A DNA stretch of 64,000 bases. It comes from Arthrobacter sp. 135MFCol5.1. GTDB lineage: Bacteria; Actinomycetota; Actinomycetes; Actinomycetales; Micrococcaceae. The stretch spans positions 159,540 through 223,539 of the forward strand of contig NZ_KB895457.1 in the NCBI RefSeq assembly GCF_000374865.1, given 5' to 3'. The notes under the pieces were generated by a model. The model saw nothing but the letters and a program-made list of their open reading frames with translations, was not told the origin of the DNA and ran no database searches. How positions within the stretch are numbered: position 1 is the first letter of the stretch; the number at the start of each line of letters is the position of its first letter. Of this stretch, positions 8,046 through 17,104 are shown one piece after another. The translations under genes and the position numbers were made by a program.

Positions 8046-9248
8046 TCAGCTTTCGGCCGCGGCCGCCCTGACCTGGGCCTTGTCGTGCTCCTCATGGGCG
8101 CTGCGCAGCAGTTCCAGGAACTCCGTTTCGTGCCGGACAAGCCGCTTGTACCTTTCCGGAAGCTTGCGGATCTGGTCTTCTTCGCGGCACATCTTGGCGA
8201 AGATCTTGTCCCGTTCCGCCATGTCGGTCTCGTAGTTGAGGTCAAGGTACTCGACGGCGTGCCGCCTGGCCCCGGAGACAGCGTTCTTGGCTTTGCCCTT
8301 GGGGCTGAAGACCGACGCCAGGATCGTCAGCAGCAGCACGCCGAGGATCACGCCCAGGGAAACCCCGGTGCTGACTTCCACCACGTTGACGTGCTCGCCG
8401 TCGTTGATGAACGGCAGGGTGTTCTCGTGCAGGGCGTGCAGGACCAGCTTCACGCCGATGAAACCGAGGATGACGGCCAGCCCGTACGAGAGGAAGATCA
8501 GCCGGTCCAGCAGGCCGTCGATGAGGAAGAACAGCTGGCGCAGGCCCATCAGCGAGAACGCCGTGGCCGTGAAGACGATGAACACGTTCTGGGTCAGGCC
8601 GAAGATCGCCGGAATGGAATCCAGGGCGAACAGGATGTCCGTGCCGCCGATCGCCACCATCACCAGCAGCATGGGGGTCAGCACCCGCTTGCCGTTCTCC
8701 ACGGTGAACAGCTTGTCACCGTCGTAGTGTTCGGAGGCCGGCAGGAATTTCTTGGCGAGCCGCACCACAACGCCGTCGGAGTCGTCGTCGTGGTCATCCG
8801 GTTTAAGCAGGTGGCCCGCGGTGACCAGCAGGATAAGCCCGAAAATGTAGAAGACCCAGGCGAAACTGTTGATCAGCGCGGCGCCCAGGAAGATGAACGC
8901 GGTGCGGGCGATCAGGGAGAAAATGATGCCGAACAGGAGCACCTTCTGCTGGTCCGCGCGCGGCACCTTGAAGCTGGCCATGATGATGAGGAATACGAAG
9001 AGGTTGTCAACGGACAAGGCCTTTTCCGTGACATAGCCCGCGAAGTATTCGGTGCCCATGTCCGGCCCGCCGAAGATGAGGACAGCCAGCCCGAACAGCA
9101 CCGCAATGCTCACGTAGATGGCGGACCAGACGGCCGATTCCTTCAGGGACGGGGTGTGGGCCTTCCGGACATGGAAGAAGAAATCGAAGGCCAGCAGCCC
9201 TGCGATAACCACAATGGTCAGGATCCAGGCGTAGGCAGGGGTTTCCAC
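8046..9248 (-). CDS. TerC/Alx-family integral membrane protein (paralog 1)
   Basis: 400 residues with about eight or nine membrane segments. Family signatures are FAGYVTEKALSVDNLFVFL and FALDSIPAIFGLTQN, whose acidic residues in the membrane probably bind metal. The TerC family includes manganese exporters (E. coli Alx, Bacillus MeeF/MeeY) and tellurite-resistance TerC. The C-terminal ~80 residues are a charged cytoplasmic extension (EYLDLNYETDMAERDKIFAKM) absent from the second copy at 62332. It starts 36 bases after recQ on the same strand, so co-transcription is likely. Unlike the second copy, it has no riboswitch leader. Confidence 0.9.
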   Translation of the reverse strand: METPAYAWILTIVVIAGLLAFDFFFHVRKAHTPSLKESAVWSAIYVSIAVLFGLAVLIFGGPDMGTEYFAGYVTEKALSVDNLFVFLIIMASFKVPRADQQKVLLFGIIFSLIARTAFIFLGAALINSFAWVFYIFGLILLVTAGHLLKPDDHDDDSDGVVVRLAKKFLPASEHYDGDKLFTVENGKRVLTPMLLVMVAIGGTDILFALDSIPAIFGLTQNVFIVFTATAFSLMGLRQLFFLIDGLLDRLIFLSYGLAVILGFIGVKLVLHALHENTLPFINDGEHVNVVEVSTGVSLGVILGVLLLTILASVFSPKGKAKNAVSGARRHAVEYLDLNYETDMAERDKIFAKMCREEDQIRKLPERYKRLVRHETEFLELLRSAHEEHDKAQVRAAAAES

Positions 9249-9284
9249 GCGGCGGGCCTTTCGTCGGAGGTTACCCCAGCCTAC

Positions 9285-10967
9285 CTAAGCGGGCTTCAGG
9301 AGATGGTGCTCCACGACGGCGGATCGCGACAGCGTCTTGTACCCCTCCTGTTCGAACAGCACCGTGATGACGTCCCCCTCCTCCCGCATCACCAGGCCCG
9401 GCCCCCACTCCTTGTGCACCACTGCGGACTGTGGCGGGAACGGTGCACCGGCGCTGTACGCCGGACCGCCGTCGTCGTCCGTGTCCTTGCCGGCCGGAGG
9501 CGCAGCTGCTCGGTGGACTTCCGCCGTGCACGCGTCGCAGTTTCCGCACGGTTCAGGCATGTCCTCGCCGAAGTAGCCCAGCAGGAACCGCCGCCGGCAG
9601 CCGTCCGCCTCGGCGTAGGCGCGCATCATGCCCAGCCGGGACTGGTCCACGCGTTGCCGGGCTTCGGCGAGCTCCACGGCGTCCTGCACCAGCGCTGCCG
9701 GTTTGGCCTTGGAGGTCAGGCGGACTCCACGTTTCCCGCTGCTTGCGGCACCGATCTCTTCCAGCAGGTTGACCAGCGCCGTGATGCGACGGGCCGGGAG
9801 GCCCGTCAGTTCCGCCAGGGATGACTTCGGCGCGGGAGCCTTGGCGGCTTTGAGGACCTTCAGGACCGCCAGCAGCGAACCGGGATCGGGCGAGCGGCTG
9901 CTGAAGAATTTCCGCAGCCCCAGGTCCTCCGATCGGTAATGCAGCACGGCGGCCGCGGAGTTTCCGTCGCGGCCGGCGCGGCCTATCTCCTGGTAGTAGG
10001 CGTCGAGCGATTCTGGAATGTCGGCATGGACCACGAAGCGGACATTCGGCGTGTCGATGCCCATGCCAAAAGCAGTCGTGGCCACCACCACATCCAATTG
10101 GTCATGCAGGAACAGCTCGTGGATGCGTTCCCGGTCCGCGGCGCGCCGGCCGGCGTGGTAAGCCTCGGCGCGCAGCCCCTTTGCCGCCAGCCGCGCCGCG
10201 TACTCTTCGGTGTCTTTCCGGGTGGCGGCGTACAGGAGGCCCTTTCCCGTCCGGGCCAGGTCCGCCACCTGCCCCATCACCGCCTTGCGTTTGTCCTTGT
10301 CCTTGTGGTGCCGGACCACAGCCAGGCTGATATTGGGCCGGTCGAAGCCGTGGACCAGGACCAGCGGGTCCTTCATGGCCAGCCGCTCCACGATCTCATC
10401 GCGCACCGGAGGGGAAGCCGTGGCGGTCAGCGCGGCCACGGGCGGGTTGCCCAGTTGCTCCCGGACCGTGCCCAGGCCCAGGTAGTCCGGGCGGAAGTCA
10501 TGGCCCCAGGAGGAGACGCAGTGGGCCTCGTCCACCACGAACAGGGACACATCCAAAGCCTTGAGCCGGTCCACCGTTGACGGCCGCGCCAGCTGCTCCG
10601 GGGCCAGGAACACGAACACGGCCCTGCCGTCCTCCACCGACTGCCAGGCGGCGTGGACGTCGGCGTCGCTGTGTGCGGAATTGATGGCGACGGCGGCATC
10701 TGGCCCCAGATCCGCAACCAGCGATTCACGCTGGTCCTCCTGCAAGGCGATCAGCGGAGAAACCACGACGGCGGGACGCCCGGTGAGGTTGTGAAGGTGC
10801 AGGGCTGCAACCTGGTAGATGGCGGACTTTCCGTATCCCGTGGGCATGACGGCCAGGACGTCGCGGCCCCCGGTGAGGGCGGCCATGCCGGCCAGTTGGC
10901 CTTCCCGAAGGTTGTCCAGGGAGAAGGACGAGGCCGCAAGGGCGCGAAGGGCAGGTTCGTCGGACAT
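9285..10967 (-). CDS. recQ: RecQ-family ATP-dependent DNA helicase
   Basis: 3'-5' SF2 helicase for recombination and repair. I use the ATG at 10967 (560 residues), preceded by GGAG; the longer form would need a TTG at 10997. Motifs: Walker A MPTGYGKS (41-48), DEAH (146-149) within VVDEAHCVSSWGHDFRPDYLG, and ATTAFGMGIDTPNVRFVVHADIPES followed by QEIGRAGRDG. The RecQ zinc site is RRRFLLGYFGE...CGNCDAC. No HRDC domain is present. The last ~50 residues (VVHKEWGPGLVMREEGDVITVLFEQ) instead resemble the Tudor-like tail of PcrA/UvrD (DUF3553 type). Confidence 0.93.
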   Translation of the reverse strand: MSDEPALRALAASSFSLDNLREGQLAGMAALTGGRDVLAVMPTGYGKSAIYQVAALHLHNLTGRPAVVVSPLIALQEDQRESLVADLGPDAAVAINSAHSDADVHAAWQSVEDGRAVFVFLAPEQLARPSTVDRLKALDVSLFVVDEAHCVSSWGHDFRPDYLGLGTVREQLGNPPVAALTATASPPVRDEIVERLAMKDPLVLVHGFDRPNISLAVVRHHKDKDKRKAVMGQVADLARTGKGLLYAATRKDTEEYAARLAAKGLRAEAYHAGRRAADRERIHELFLHDQLDVVVATTAFGMGIDTPNVRFVVHADIPESLDAYYQEIGRAGRDGNSAAAVLHYRSEDLGLRKFFSSRSPDPGSLLAVLKVLKAAKAPAPKSSLAELTGLPARRITALVNLLEEIGAASSGKRGVRLTSKAKPAALVQDAVELAEARQRVDQSRLGMMRAYAEADGCRRRFLLGYFGEDMPEPCGNCDACTAEVHRAAAPPAGKDTDDDGGPAYSAGAPFPPQSAVVHKEWGPGLVMREEGDVITVLFEQEGYKTLSRSAVVEHHLLKPA

Positions 10968-11137
10968 GAAAAAAGGGCTCCGCACGGAAGGAAACAATGG
11001 CCGCCTGCTTCAGCCGTGGGAACCAGCCTACGCCAGGGCCCTGGTGCTTGACTTCACGGGAATGCTCAACAACTGTGGAGTGACATATCCGCCAATCCAG
11101 CCGGTCCTTCCGGGAGCCGGCGAACAAGGAGCATGTT

Positions 11138-13465
11138 GTGGCGCGCGAGAACCCGAAGGTCGAAGAACCGGAAGAGTCCGATCTCGAGGTGACCGGCCAC
11201 CCCAAGACCTGGGCCGCGGGAGTTCCGGGCGTCTACCACTCGATGCAGCCGGCGGTCCAGCACATGGGTGTGGAACGGTCGCGGAAAACCCTGTTGGCCC
11301 TCAACCAGAAGGACGGCTTCGACTGCATGAGCTGCGCGTGGCCTGATCCGGGCCACCGCAAGACGTTCGAGTTCTGCGAAAACGGTGCCAAAGCCGTCAC
11401 CTGGGAGGCGACCCCGGTGGTGGTCGGCAGCGAATTCTGGGCAGGGCATCCGGTCAGCGAACTGCGGAAGCGGTCCGAATACTGGTTGGGCATGCAGGGC
11501 CGGCTCACCGAGCCCGTCTACAAGGCTGCGGGGGAGGACCACTACCGCCCGGTGACGTGGGAGCGCGCCTTCCAGATCATGGCTGACAAGCTCAAGTCCC
11601 TCCCGGACCCCAACCAGGCCACGTTCTACACCAGCGGCCGCACCTCGAACGAAGCAGCCTTCCTGTACCAGCTGTTCATCCGCGCCTACGGCACCAACAA
11701 CCTCCCCGACTGCTCCAACATGTGCCACGAATCCTCGGGGTGGGGCATGGGGCAGACCATCGGCGTGGGCAAGGCCACCGTGTCCTACGATGACTTCGGC
11801 AAGGCGGATTTGATCATCGTCATGGGCCAGAACCCGGGCACCAACCACCCGCGGATGCTGACGGCGTTGGAAGAAGCCAAGGAAGCCGGCGGCCATATCG
11901 TCGCTGTCAACCCGCTGCCCGAGGCCGGACTTCTGCGCTACAAAAACCCGCAGAAGGTTAAGGGCATCATCGGCCACGGCACCCAAATCGCCGACCAGTT
12001 CCTGCAGGTGCGCATCGGCGGTGACATGGCGCTGCTCCAGGCGGTGTCCAAGCGCGTGCTCGACGCCGAGGCCGCCAACCCCGGTAAAGTCCTGGACCAC
12101 GCATTCCTTGCCGAACACTGCGACGGTCTCGAGGAACTGCGGGCGCACCTGGCCCACCTGGACGAGGCCGCGGTGCTGGAAGCCACCGGCCTGCGGTCTG
12201 AGGAAATCGACGAACTGGCGGCCCGCTACCTGGCGGCGGACAAGGTGATCATCACCTGGGCCATGGGCATTACCCAGCAGAAAAAGGGCGTTGCCACCAT
12301 CAAGGAGATCATCAACCTGCTCCTGCTGCGCGGCAACATCGGCAAGCCCGGTGCCGGCGCCTCGCCCATCCGCGGCCACAGCAACGTCCAGGGCGACCGG
12401 ACCATGGGAATCTGGGAACAGATGCCGCCGGCCTTCCTGGACGCCCTTGGCCGGGAGTTCCAGTTTGAGCCGCCGCGCGACCACGGCCTGGACGCGGTCC
12501 AGACCGTCCGTGGAATGCGCGACGGCGGCGTCAAGGTCTTCGTAGGGCTTGGCGGCAACTTCGTGGGCGCCATTTCAGACACCGAAGCCGCCGAAGCGGC
12601 CATGGAGAACACTGAACTTTCCGTCCAAATCTCCACCAAGCTCAACCACTCCCACGCCGTGACCGGGGCCGAGGCCCTGATCCTGCCCACCCTGGGCCGG
12701 ACCGAGATCGACCGGCAGGACTCCGGCCCACAATTCGTCTCGGTGGAGGACACTGTCTGCGCCGTCCATGCCAGCCATGGCGTCGTGGAGCCGGTGGCCC
12801 CCGGGCTGCTCTCCGAAGTTGCCATCGTGTGCCGGCTTGCCGCCGCCACGGTGGGGGACCGGACGTCCGCGGACTGGGCCGGGTTCGAAAAGAACTACGA
12901 CCTCATCCGGGACCACATCGCCCGCGTGGTGGTTGGCTGTGAGGACTACAACACCAAAGTGAGGCAAAAGGGCGGGTTCGTGCTGCCCAACGGTCCGCGG
13001 GATTCCCGTACCTTCAACACCCCAACCGGGAAGGCCATGCTTACCGTCAACGAACTCGAACACGTTGACCGGCCGGCCGGAACCCTCATCCTGCAGACCA
13101 TGCGCTCGCACGACCAGTTCAACACCACCATCTACGGCAACAACGACCGCTACCGGGGCATCAAGAAAGGCCGCGAGGTAGTGTTCGTCAACCCCGTGGA
13201 CCTTGCCGAACTGGGCCTCACCGACGGGCAACACGTGGACATCCACGGCGTCTACAAGGACAACGTGGCACGGGTCCTGCGCAACTACCGGGTGGTGTCC
13301 TACCCGTCTGCCAAGGGCTGCGCCGCAGCGTATTACCCCGAGGCCAACGTCCTGGTCCCGTTGGAGAGCGTCGCGGAGGGAAGCCAGACCCCGGCGTCCA
13401 AAGCCGTCATCGTCCGCCTTGAGCCTGTGAAAGTCCTTGAAGAGGAGCCCGCCGCCGCAGGCTGA
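11138..13465 (+). CDS. FdhF/YdeP-family molybdopterin oxidoreductase
   Basis: 775 residues from a GTG at 11138 that follows AAGGAG. Belongs to the DMSO reductase superfamily, YdeP branch, annotated as formate-dehydrogenase-like; in E. coli YdeP is linked to acid resistance and its substrate is unsettled. Seen here: an N-terminal DCMSCAWPDPGH (C63, C66, then C80) rather than a full four-Cys ferredoxin motif; NMCHESSGWGM with Cys196 as likely Mo ligand (no selenocysteine); IVMGQNPGTNHPRM; NIGKPGAGASPIRGHSNVQGDR for cofactor binding; and a C-terminal MopB tail (MRSHDQFNTTIYGNNDRYRG). There is no Tat signal, so it is cytosolic. No electron-transfer subunit is adjacent. Confidence 0.88.
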   Translation: MARENPKVEEPEESDLEVTGHPKTWAAGVPGVYHSMQPAVQHMGVERSRKTLLALNQKDGFDCMSCAWPDPGHRKTFEFCENGAKAVTWEATPVVVGSEFWAGHPVSELRKRSEYWLGMQGRLTEPVYKAAGEDHYRPVTWERAFQIMADKLKSLPDPNQATFYTSGRTSNEAAFLYQLFIRAYGTNNLPDCSNMCHESSGWGMGQTIGVGKATVSYDDFGKADLIIVMGQNPGTNHPRMLTALEEAKEAGGHIVAVNPLPEAGLLRYKNPQKVKGIIGHGTQIADQFLQVRIGGDMALLQAVSKRVLDAEAANPGKVLDHAFLAEHCDGLEELRAHLAHLDEAAVLEATGLRSEEIDELAARYLAADKVIITWAMGITQQKKGVATIKEIINLLLLRGNIGKPGAGASPIRGHSNVQGDRTMGIWEQMPPAFLDALGREFQFEPPRDHGLDAVQTVRGMRDGGVKVFVGLGGNFVGAISDTEAAEAAMENTELSVQISTKLNHSHAVTGAEALILPTLGRTEIDRQDSGPQFVSVEDTVCAVHASHGVVEPVAPGLLSEVAIVCRLAAATVGDRTSADWAGFEKNYDLIRDHIARVVVGCEDYNTKVRQKGGFVLPNGPRDSRTFNTPTGKAMLTVNELEHVDRPAGTLILQTMRSHDQFNTTIYGNNDRYRGIKKGREVVFVNPVDLAELGLTDGQHVDIHGVYKDNVARVLRNYRVVSYPSAKGCAAAYYPEANVLVPLESVAEGSQTPASKAVIVRLEPVKVLEEEPAAAG

Positions 13466-13522
13466 CAGGTTGTGGGCCTGTCGAAACGCAGCTGACCGTG
13501 CCCCGGCGGCACGCGAACGAGC

Positions 13523-13588
13523 GACTCCCCGCCGTTTGGACTTTTCCCTGCGTCACGCGAAGGGGATGTGTCCACATGGCGGGGAGTC
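13523..13588. terminator. Long inverted repeat, probable bidirectional terminator
   Basis: Perfect 11-base arms GACTCCCCGCC (13523-13533) and GGCGGGGAGTC (13578-13588) enclose 44 bases that contain a nested GGAC/GTCC and CCCT/AGGG pairing. It lies between the convergent oxidoreductase (+) and DUF6457 (-) genes. There is no U-tract, as is common in actinobacteria. Confidence 0.6.
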
Positions 13589-13604
13589 TGCGGGCCGTTG
13601 CCGG

Positions 13605-13934
13605 CTACTGTCCCGTGTCCGCCCAGCCGCGGCCGGCGGGCCCGCCGTGCGCGCCGTCGTCGACCAGGCCCAGGGCGACCCGGGCCGCCTTGGCCACGGC
13701 AGCCGACGCCGCCTCACGGCTCCCGGCGCTGCCCGTCCCCGCGTCCAGCGCCGCTGCGTACCCCACCAGGAACGTGGTGATGGGCGCGGCCGCATGGATC
13801 ACGTTGTCGGCGGATTTGCGGGCGAGGTCCAGCAACAGCTCCTGGTCCACGTCGAGGTCCAGGATCTGCAGTGCCTGCGCCAGCCGGTGGGTCCACTGGT
13901 CCAGCACCTGGGCTTCGTCGTCGTTGACTGTCAT
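13605..13934 (-). CDS. DUF6457-family protein
   Basis: 109 residues from the ATG at 13934, preceded by AAAGGAGAAACC; a longer frame upstream overlaps the reductase gene and is not credible. The all-alpha sequence (LDQWTHRLAQALQILDLDVDQELLLDLARKSAD, then AAPITTFLVGYAAAL) matches the DUF6457 domain, which in some actinobacteria is fused to or neighbours MobA-like molybdenum-cofactor nucleotidyltransferases. A molybdoenzyme gene sits next door on the other strand, which fits a role in cofactor maturation, but that is inference. It follows the aldo/keto reductase gene by 28 bases on the same strand. Confidence 0.75.
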   Translation of the reverse strand: MTVNDDEAQVLDQWTHRLAQALQILDLDVDQELLLDLARKSADNVIHAAAPITTFLVGYAAALDAGTGSAGSREAASAAVAKAARVALGLVDDGAHGGPAGRGWADTGQ

Positions 13935-13962
13935 GGTTTCTCCTTTGCTGACACCGGATGTC

Positions 13963-14937
<975 letters not shown>

Positions 14938-15259
14938 GCCGTTCTCCTCAACGGTAGAACTTGCCTTAGGGGCAGCCGGCCCGCCTGTTTGCGCGGAAGC
15001 CGGTGGGTGCAGCGTACGCCACTATAGGCGCTTCCCCTTGGGGACGCGTCGATAGACAGTTGCACCGGCAAACAGGGGGCACCTACCCCTAGACCGCTCC
15101 CGGGGGCCTGCCTAGACTGGGCGGACCCCACGCCGGGAACCTGCCCCTGATATTCATCAGGAATCGCCAGTGGAGCAGGGCGGGTCCCATGTCCGGGGTT
15201 TTTCAACCTACCCAGATCACTGCCGTCCCACCGGACGGACCTGACTACAGGAGCGATAG
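14938..15259. promoter_or_regulatory. Divergent intergenic region of aldo/keto reductase and fdhA
   Basis: 322 bases without a gene. A perfect inverted repeat CCTGAT-ATTC-ATCAGG lies at 15146-15161, about 100 bases before fdhA, and may be an operator. Two CCTAGAC/CCTAGACT motifs near 15088 and 15110 could supply -10 elements. The fdhA ribosome site is ACAGGAGCGATAG. Promoter placement is uncertain. Confidence 0.35.
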
Positions 15260-16471
15260 ATGACAGGGAACAAAGCCGTTGCCTACAAGGAAGCCGGCAA
15301 GGTCGAAGTAATTGATATTGACTACCCTACGTTCGAACTCAAGGACGGGCCCGGGGTCAACCCCGCCAACGTGGGGCGCCCCGTCCACCACGGGGTCATC
15401 CTCAAGACAGTCGCCACCAATATTTGTGGTTCGGACCAGCACATGGTCCGCGGCCGCACCACGGCTCCGCCGAACCTGGTCCTGGGCCACGAGATCACCG
15501 GCGAAGTGGTGGAGGTAGGCCGCGACGTCGAATTCATCAAGGTGGGCGATCTCTGCTCGGTGCCGTTCAACATCGCCTGCGGCCGCTGCCGGAACTGCAA
15601 GGAGCGCAAGACCGGCATCTGCCTGAACGTGAACCCGGACCGTCCAGGCAGCGCCTACGGTTACGTGGACATGGGCGGCTGGGTAGGGGGCCAGGCGAAC
15701 TACGTGCTGGTGCCGTACGCCGACTGGAACCTGTTGAAGTTCCCGGACAAGGACAAGGCCATGGAGAAGATCCTGGACCTGGCCATGCTTTCGGATATCT
15801 TCCCCACCGGGTTCCACGGCGCGGTCACGGCCGGGGTGGGTGTTGGATCCACGGTGTATGTTGCGGGTGCCGGCCCGGTGGGCCTCGCCGCCGCCACCAG
15901 CGCGCACCTGCTGGGTGCCGCCGTCGTCATTGTGGGCGATATGAACGAGGGCAGGCTGTCCCAGGCGCGCAGCTTCGGTTGCGAGACGGTGGACCTGTCC
16001 AAGGGTGATCCGAAGGACCAGATCGAGCAGATCCTCGGCATCCCCGAGGTGGACTGCGGTGTGGACGCCGTCGGCTTCGAGGCGAAGGGGCACGGCCACG
16101 ACGCCAAGGAGGCGCCGGCGACGGTCCTGAACTCCCTGATGGAGCTCACGGCGGCCGGCGGGGCACTTGGCATCCCCGGCCTGTACGTCACCGGCGACCC
16201 GGGCGGCATCGACGAGGCCGCCAAGAAGGGTGCCTTGTCGCTGAGCCTGGGCACCGGCTGGGCCAAGTCCTTGAGCTTCACCACGGGCCAGTGCCCGGTC
16301 ATGAAGTACAACCGGCAGTTGATGATGGCCATCCTGAACGACCGGGTGCACATTGCCAAGAACGTCAACGCCAAGGCGATTCCGTTGGAAGACGCGCCCA
16401 AGGGCTATGCCGAGTTCGACGCCGGCGCGGCCACCAAGTACGTCCTGAATCCGAACGGCTACCTCAGCTGA
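15260..16471 (+). CDS. fdhA: Formaldehyde dehydrogenase, glutathione-independent
   Basis: 403-residue zinc-dependent medium-chain dehydrogenase of the FdhA/PFDH type, which oxidises formaldehyde (or other aldehydes in a dismutase mode) with tightly bound NAD+ and no glutathione. Seen: catalytic zinc ligands in TNICGSDQHM and GHEITGEV, the structural zinc Cys set in CGRCRNCKERKTGIC, the Rossmann motif VYVAGAGPVGLAAA, and the characteristic PGSAYGYVDMGGWVGGQ insertion. ATG at 15260 after GGAGCGATAG. It is monocistronic in appearance and followed by a strong hairpin. It probably serves aldehyde detoxification. Confidence 0.93.
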   Translation: MTGNKAVAYKEAGKVEVIDIDYPTFELKDGPGVNPANVGRPVHHGVILKTVATNICGSDQHMVRGRTTAPPNLVLGHEITGEVVEVGRDVEFIKVGDLCSVPFNIACGRCRNCKERKTGICLNVNPDRPGSAYGYVDMGGWVGGQANYVLVPYADWNLLKFPDKDKAMEKILDLAMLSDIFPTGFHGAVTAGVGVGSTVYVAGAGPVGLAAATSAHLLGAAVVIVGDMNEGRLSQARSFGCETVDLSKGDPKDQIEQILGIPEVDCGVDAVGFEAKGHGHDAKEAPATVLNSLMELTAAGGALGIPGLYVTGDPGGIDEAAKKGALSLSLGTGWAKSLSFTTGQCPVMKYNRQLMMAILNDRVHIAKNVNAKAIPLEDAPKGYAEFDAGAATKYVLNPNGYLS

Positions 16472-16521
16472 GCCGTGGGCGGACGGTGATGCCACGAGGG
16501 ACTCCTCTCAGGCGGAAATAA

Positions 16522-16560
16522 GTGCTGCCCGGGCCGGGTTAGGCTTTGCACGGGCAGCAC
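16522..16560 (+). terminator. Hairpin after fdhA, possible terminator or 5' UTR element of the next gene
   Basis: Perfect 10-base arms GTGCTGCCCG (16522-16531) and CGGGCAGCAC (16551-16560) with a 19-base loop. No U-tract follows. It sits 50 bases after fdhA and 22 bases before the GNAT start, so it could end fdhA transcription or shape the GNAT leader. Confidence 0.5.
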
Positions 16561-16582
16561 GACCGCAACGAAGGAGTTTCCC

Positions 16583-16936
16583 TTGAGTGATATCACCGTC
16601 CGCCACAACGCCGAGCGCAGCCGTTTCGAGATCCTCGACCGCGGGAACGTGATCGGCAAGGCCGCCTACCAGGATTACGACGGCGGCGCGTCACCACAGC
16701 GGATTTTCTACCACACGGTGATCAACGAGGAATACGGCGGGCAGGGCCTGGCCGGGAAGCTCGCCGCGGCTGCCTTGGACGCGACGGTGGAGGCCGGGAC
16801 GGGCATTGTCCCGGTCTGCCCGTTCATCAAGAAGTTCGTGGCCAAGCACCCGGAGTACTCGGACAGTGTGGTGGCCGTGGCTCCGGCGCACCTGGAATTC
16901 CTCGAAACCGCCCTTTCGGCCAGGGCCCGGGCGTAG
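16583..16936 (+). CDS. Small GNAT-family N-acetyltransferase
   Basis: 117 residues from a TTG at 16583 that follows GAAGGAGTTTCCC. This is the short YjdJ/GTLF-like GNAT type: IFYHTVINEEYGGQGLAGKLAAAALD carries the acetyl-CoA pyrophosphate loop (Q/G-x-x-G-x-A) and IVPVCPFIKKFVAKHPEY is the conserved C-terminal block. The substrate is unknown. A clear terminator lies about 100 bases downstream. Confidence 0.88.
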   Translation: MSDITVRHNAERSRFEILDRGNVIGKAAYQDYDGGASPQRIFYHTVINEEYGGQGLAGKLAAAALDATVEAGTGIVPVCPFIKKFVAKHPEYSDSVVAVAPAHLEFLETALSARARA

Positions 16937-17039
16937 CCCCGGGCGCCGCAAACGTTGATTGTGGGCCGCCCGGGCGGTCCGGTGGAACACACCGCAAGTC
17001 TTCAGGAAGCTCCCAAACTCCGGTGATTTAATCGCATCT

Positions 17040-17076
17040 GTCAGCGCGGCTCAACGCCGCGCTGACGTTGTTTGTC
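17040..17076 (+). terminator. Rho-independent-type terminator
   Basis: Perfect 11-base stem GTCAGCGCGGC / GCCGCGCTGAC (17040-17050 and 17056-17066) with loop TCAAC, followed by GTTGTTTGTC. It is suited to end the GNAT transcript before the hydrolase gene. Confidence 0.75.
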
Positions 17077-17104
17077 ATTGCCGAGGCGGGACAGGAGCCC
17101 TTGT

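Noticed and set aside
8085..9824. 579-codon plus-strand frame opposite terC and recQ
   Set aside because: Composition (His/Gln/Asp/Gly-rich) is typical of an antisense shadow of a high-GC membrane protein gene.
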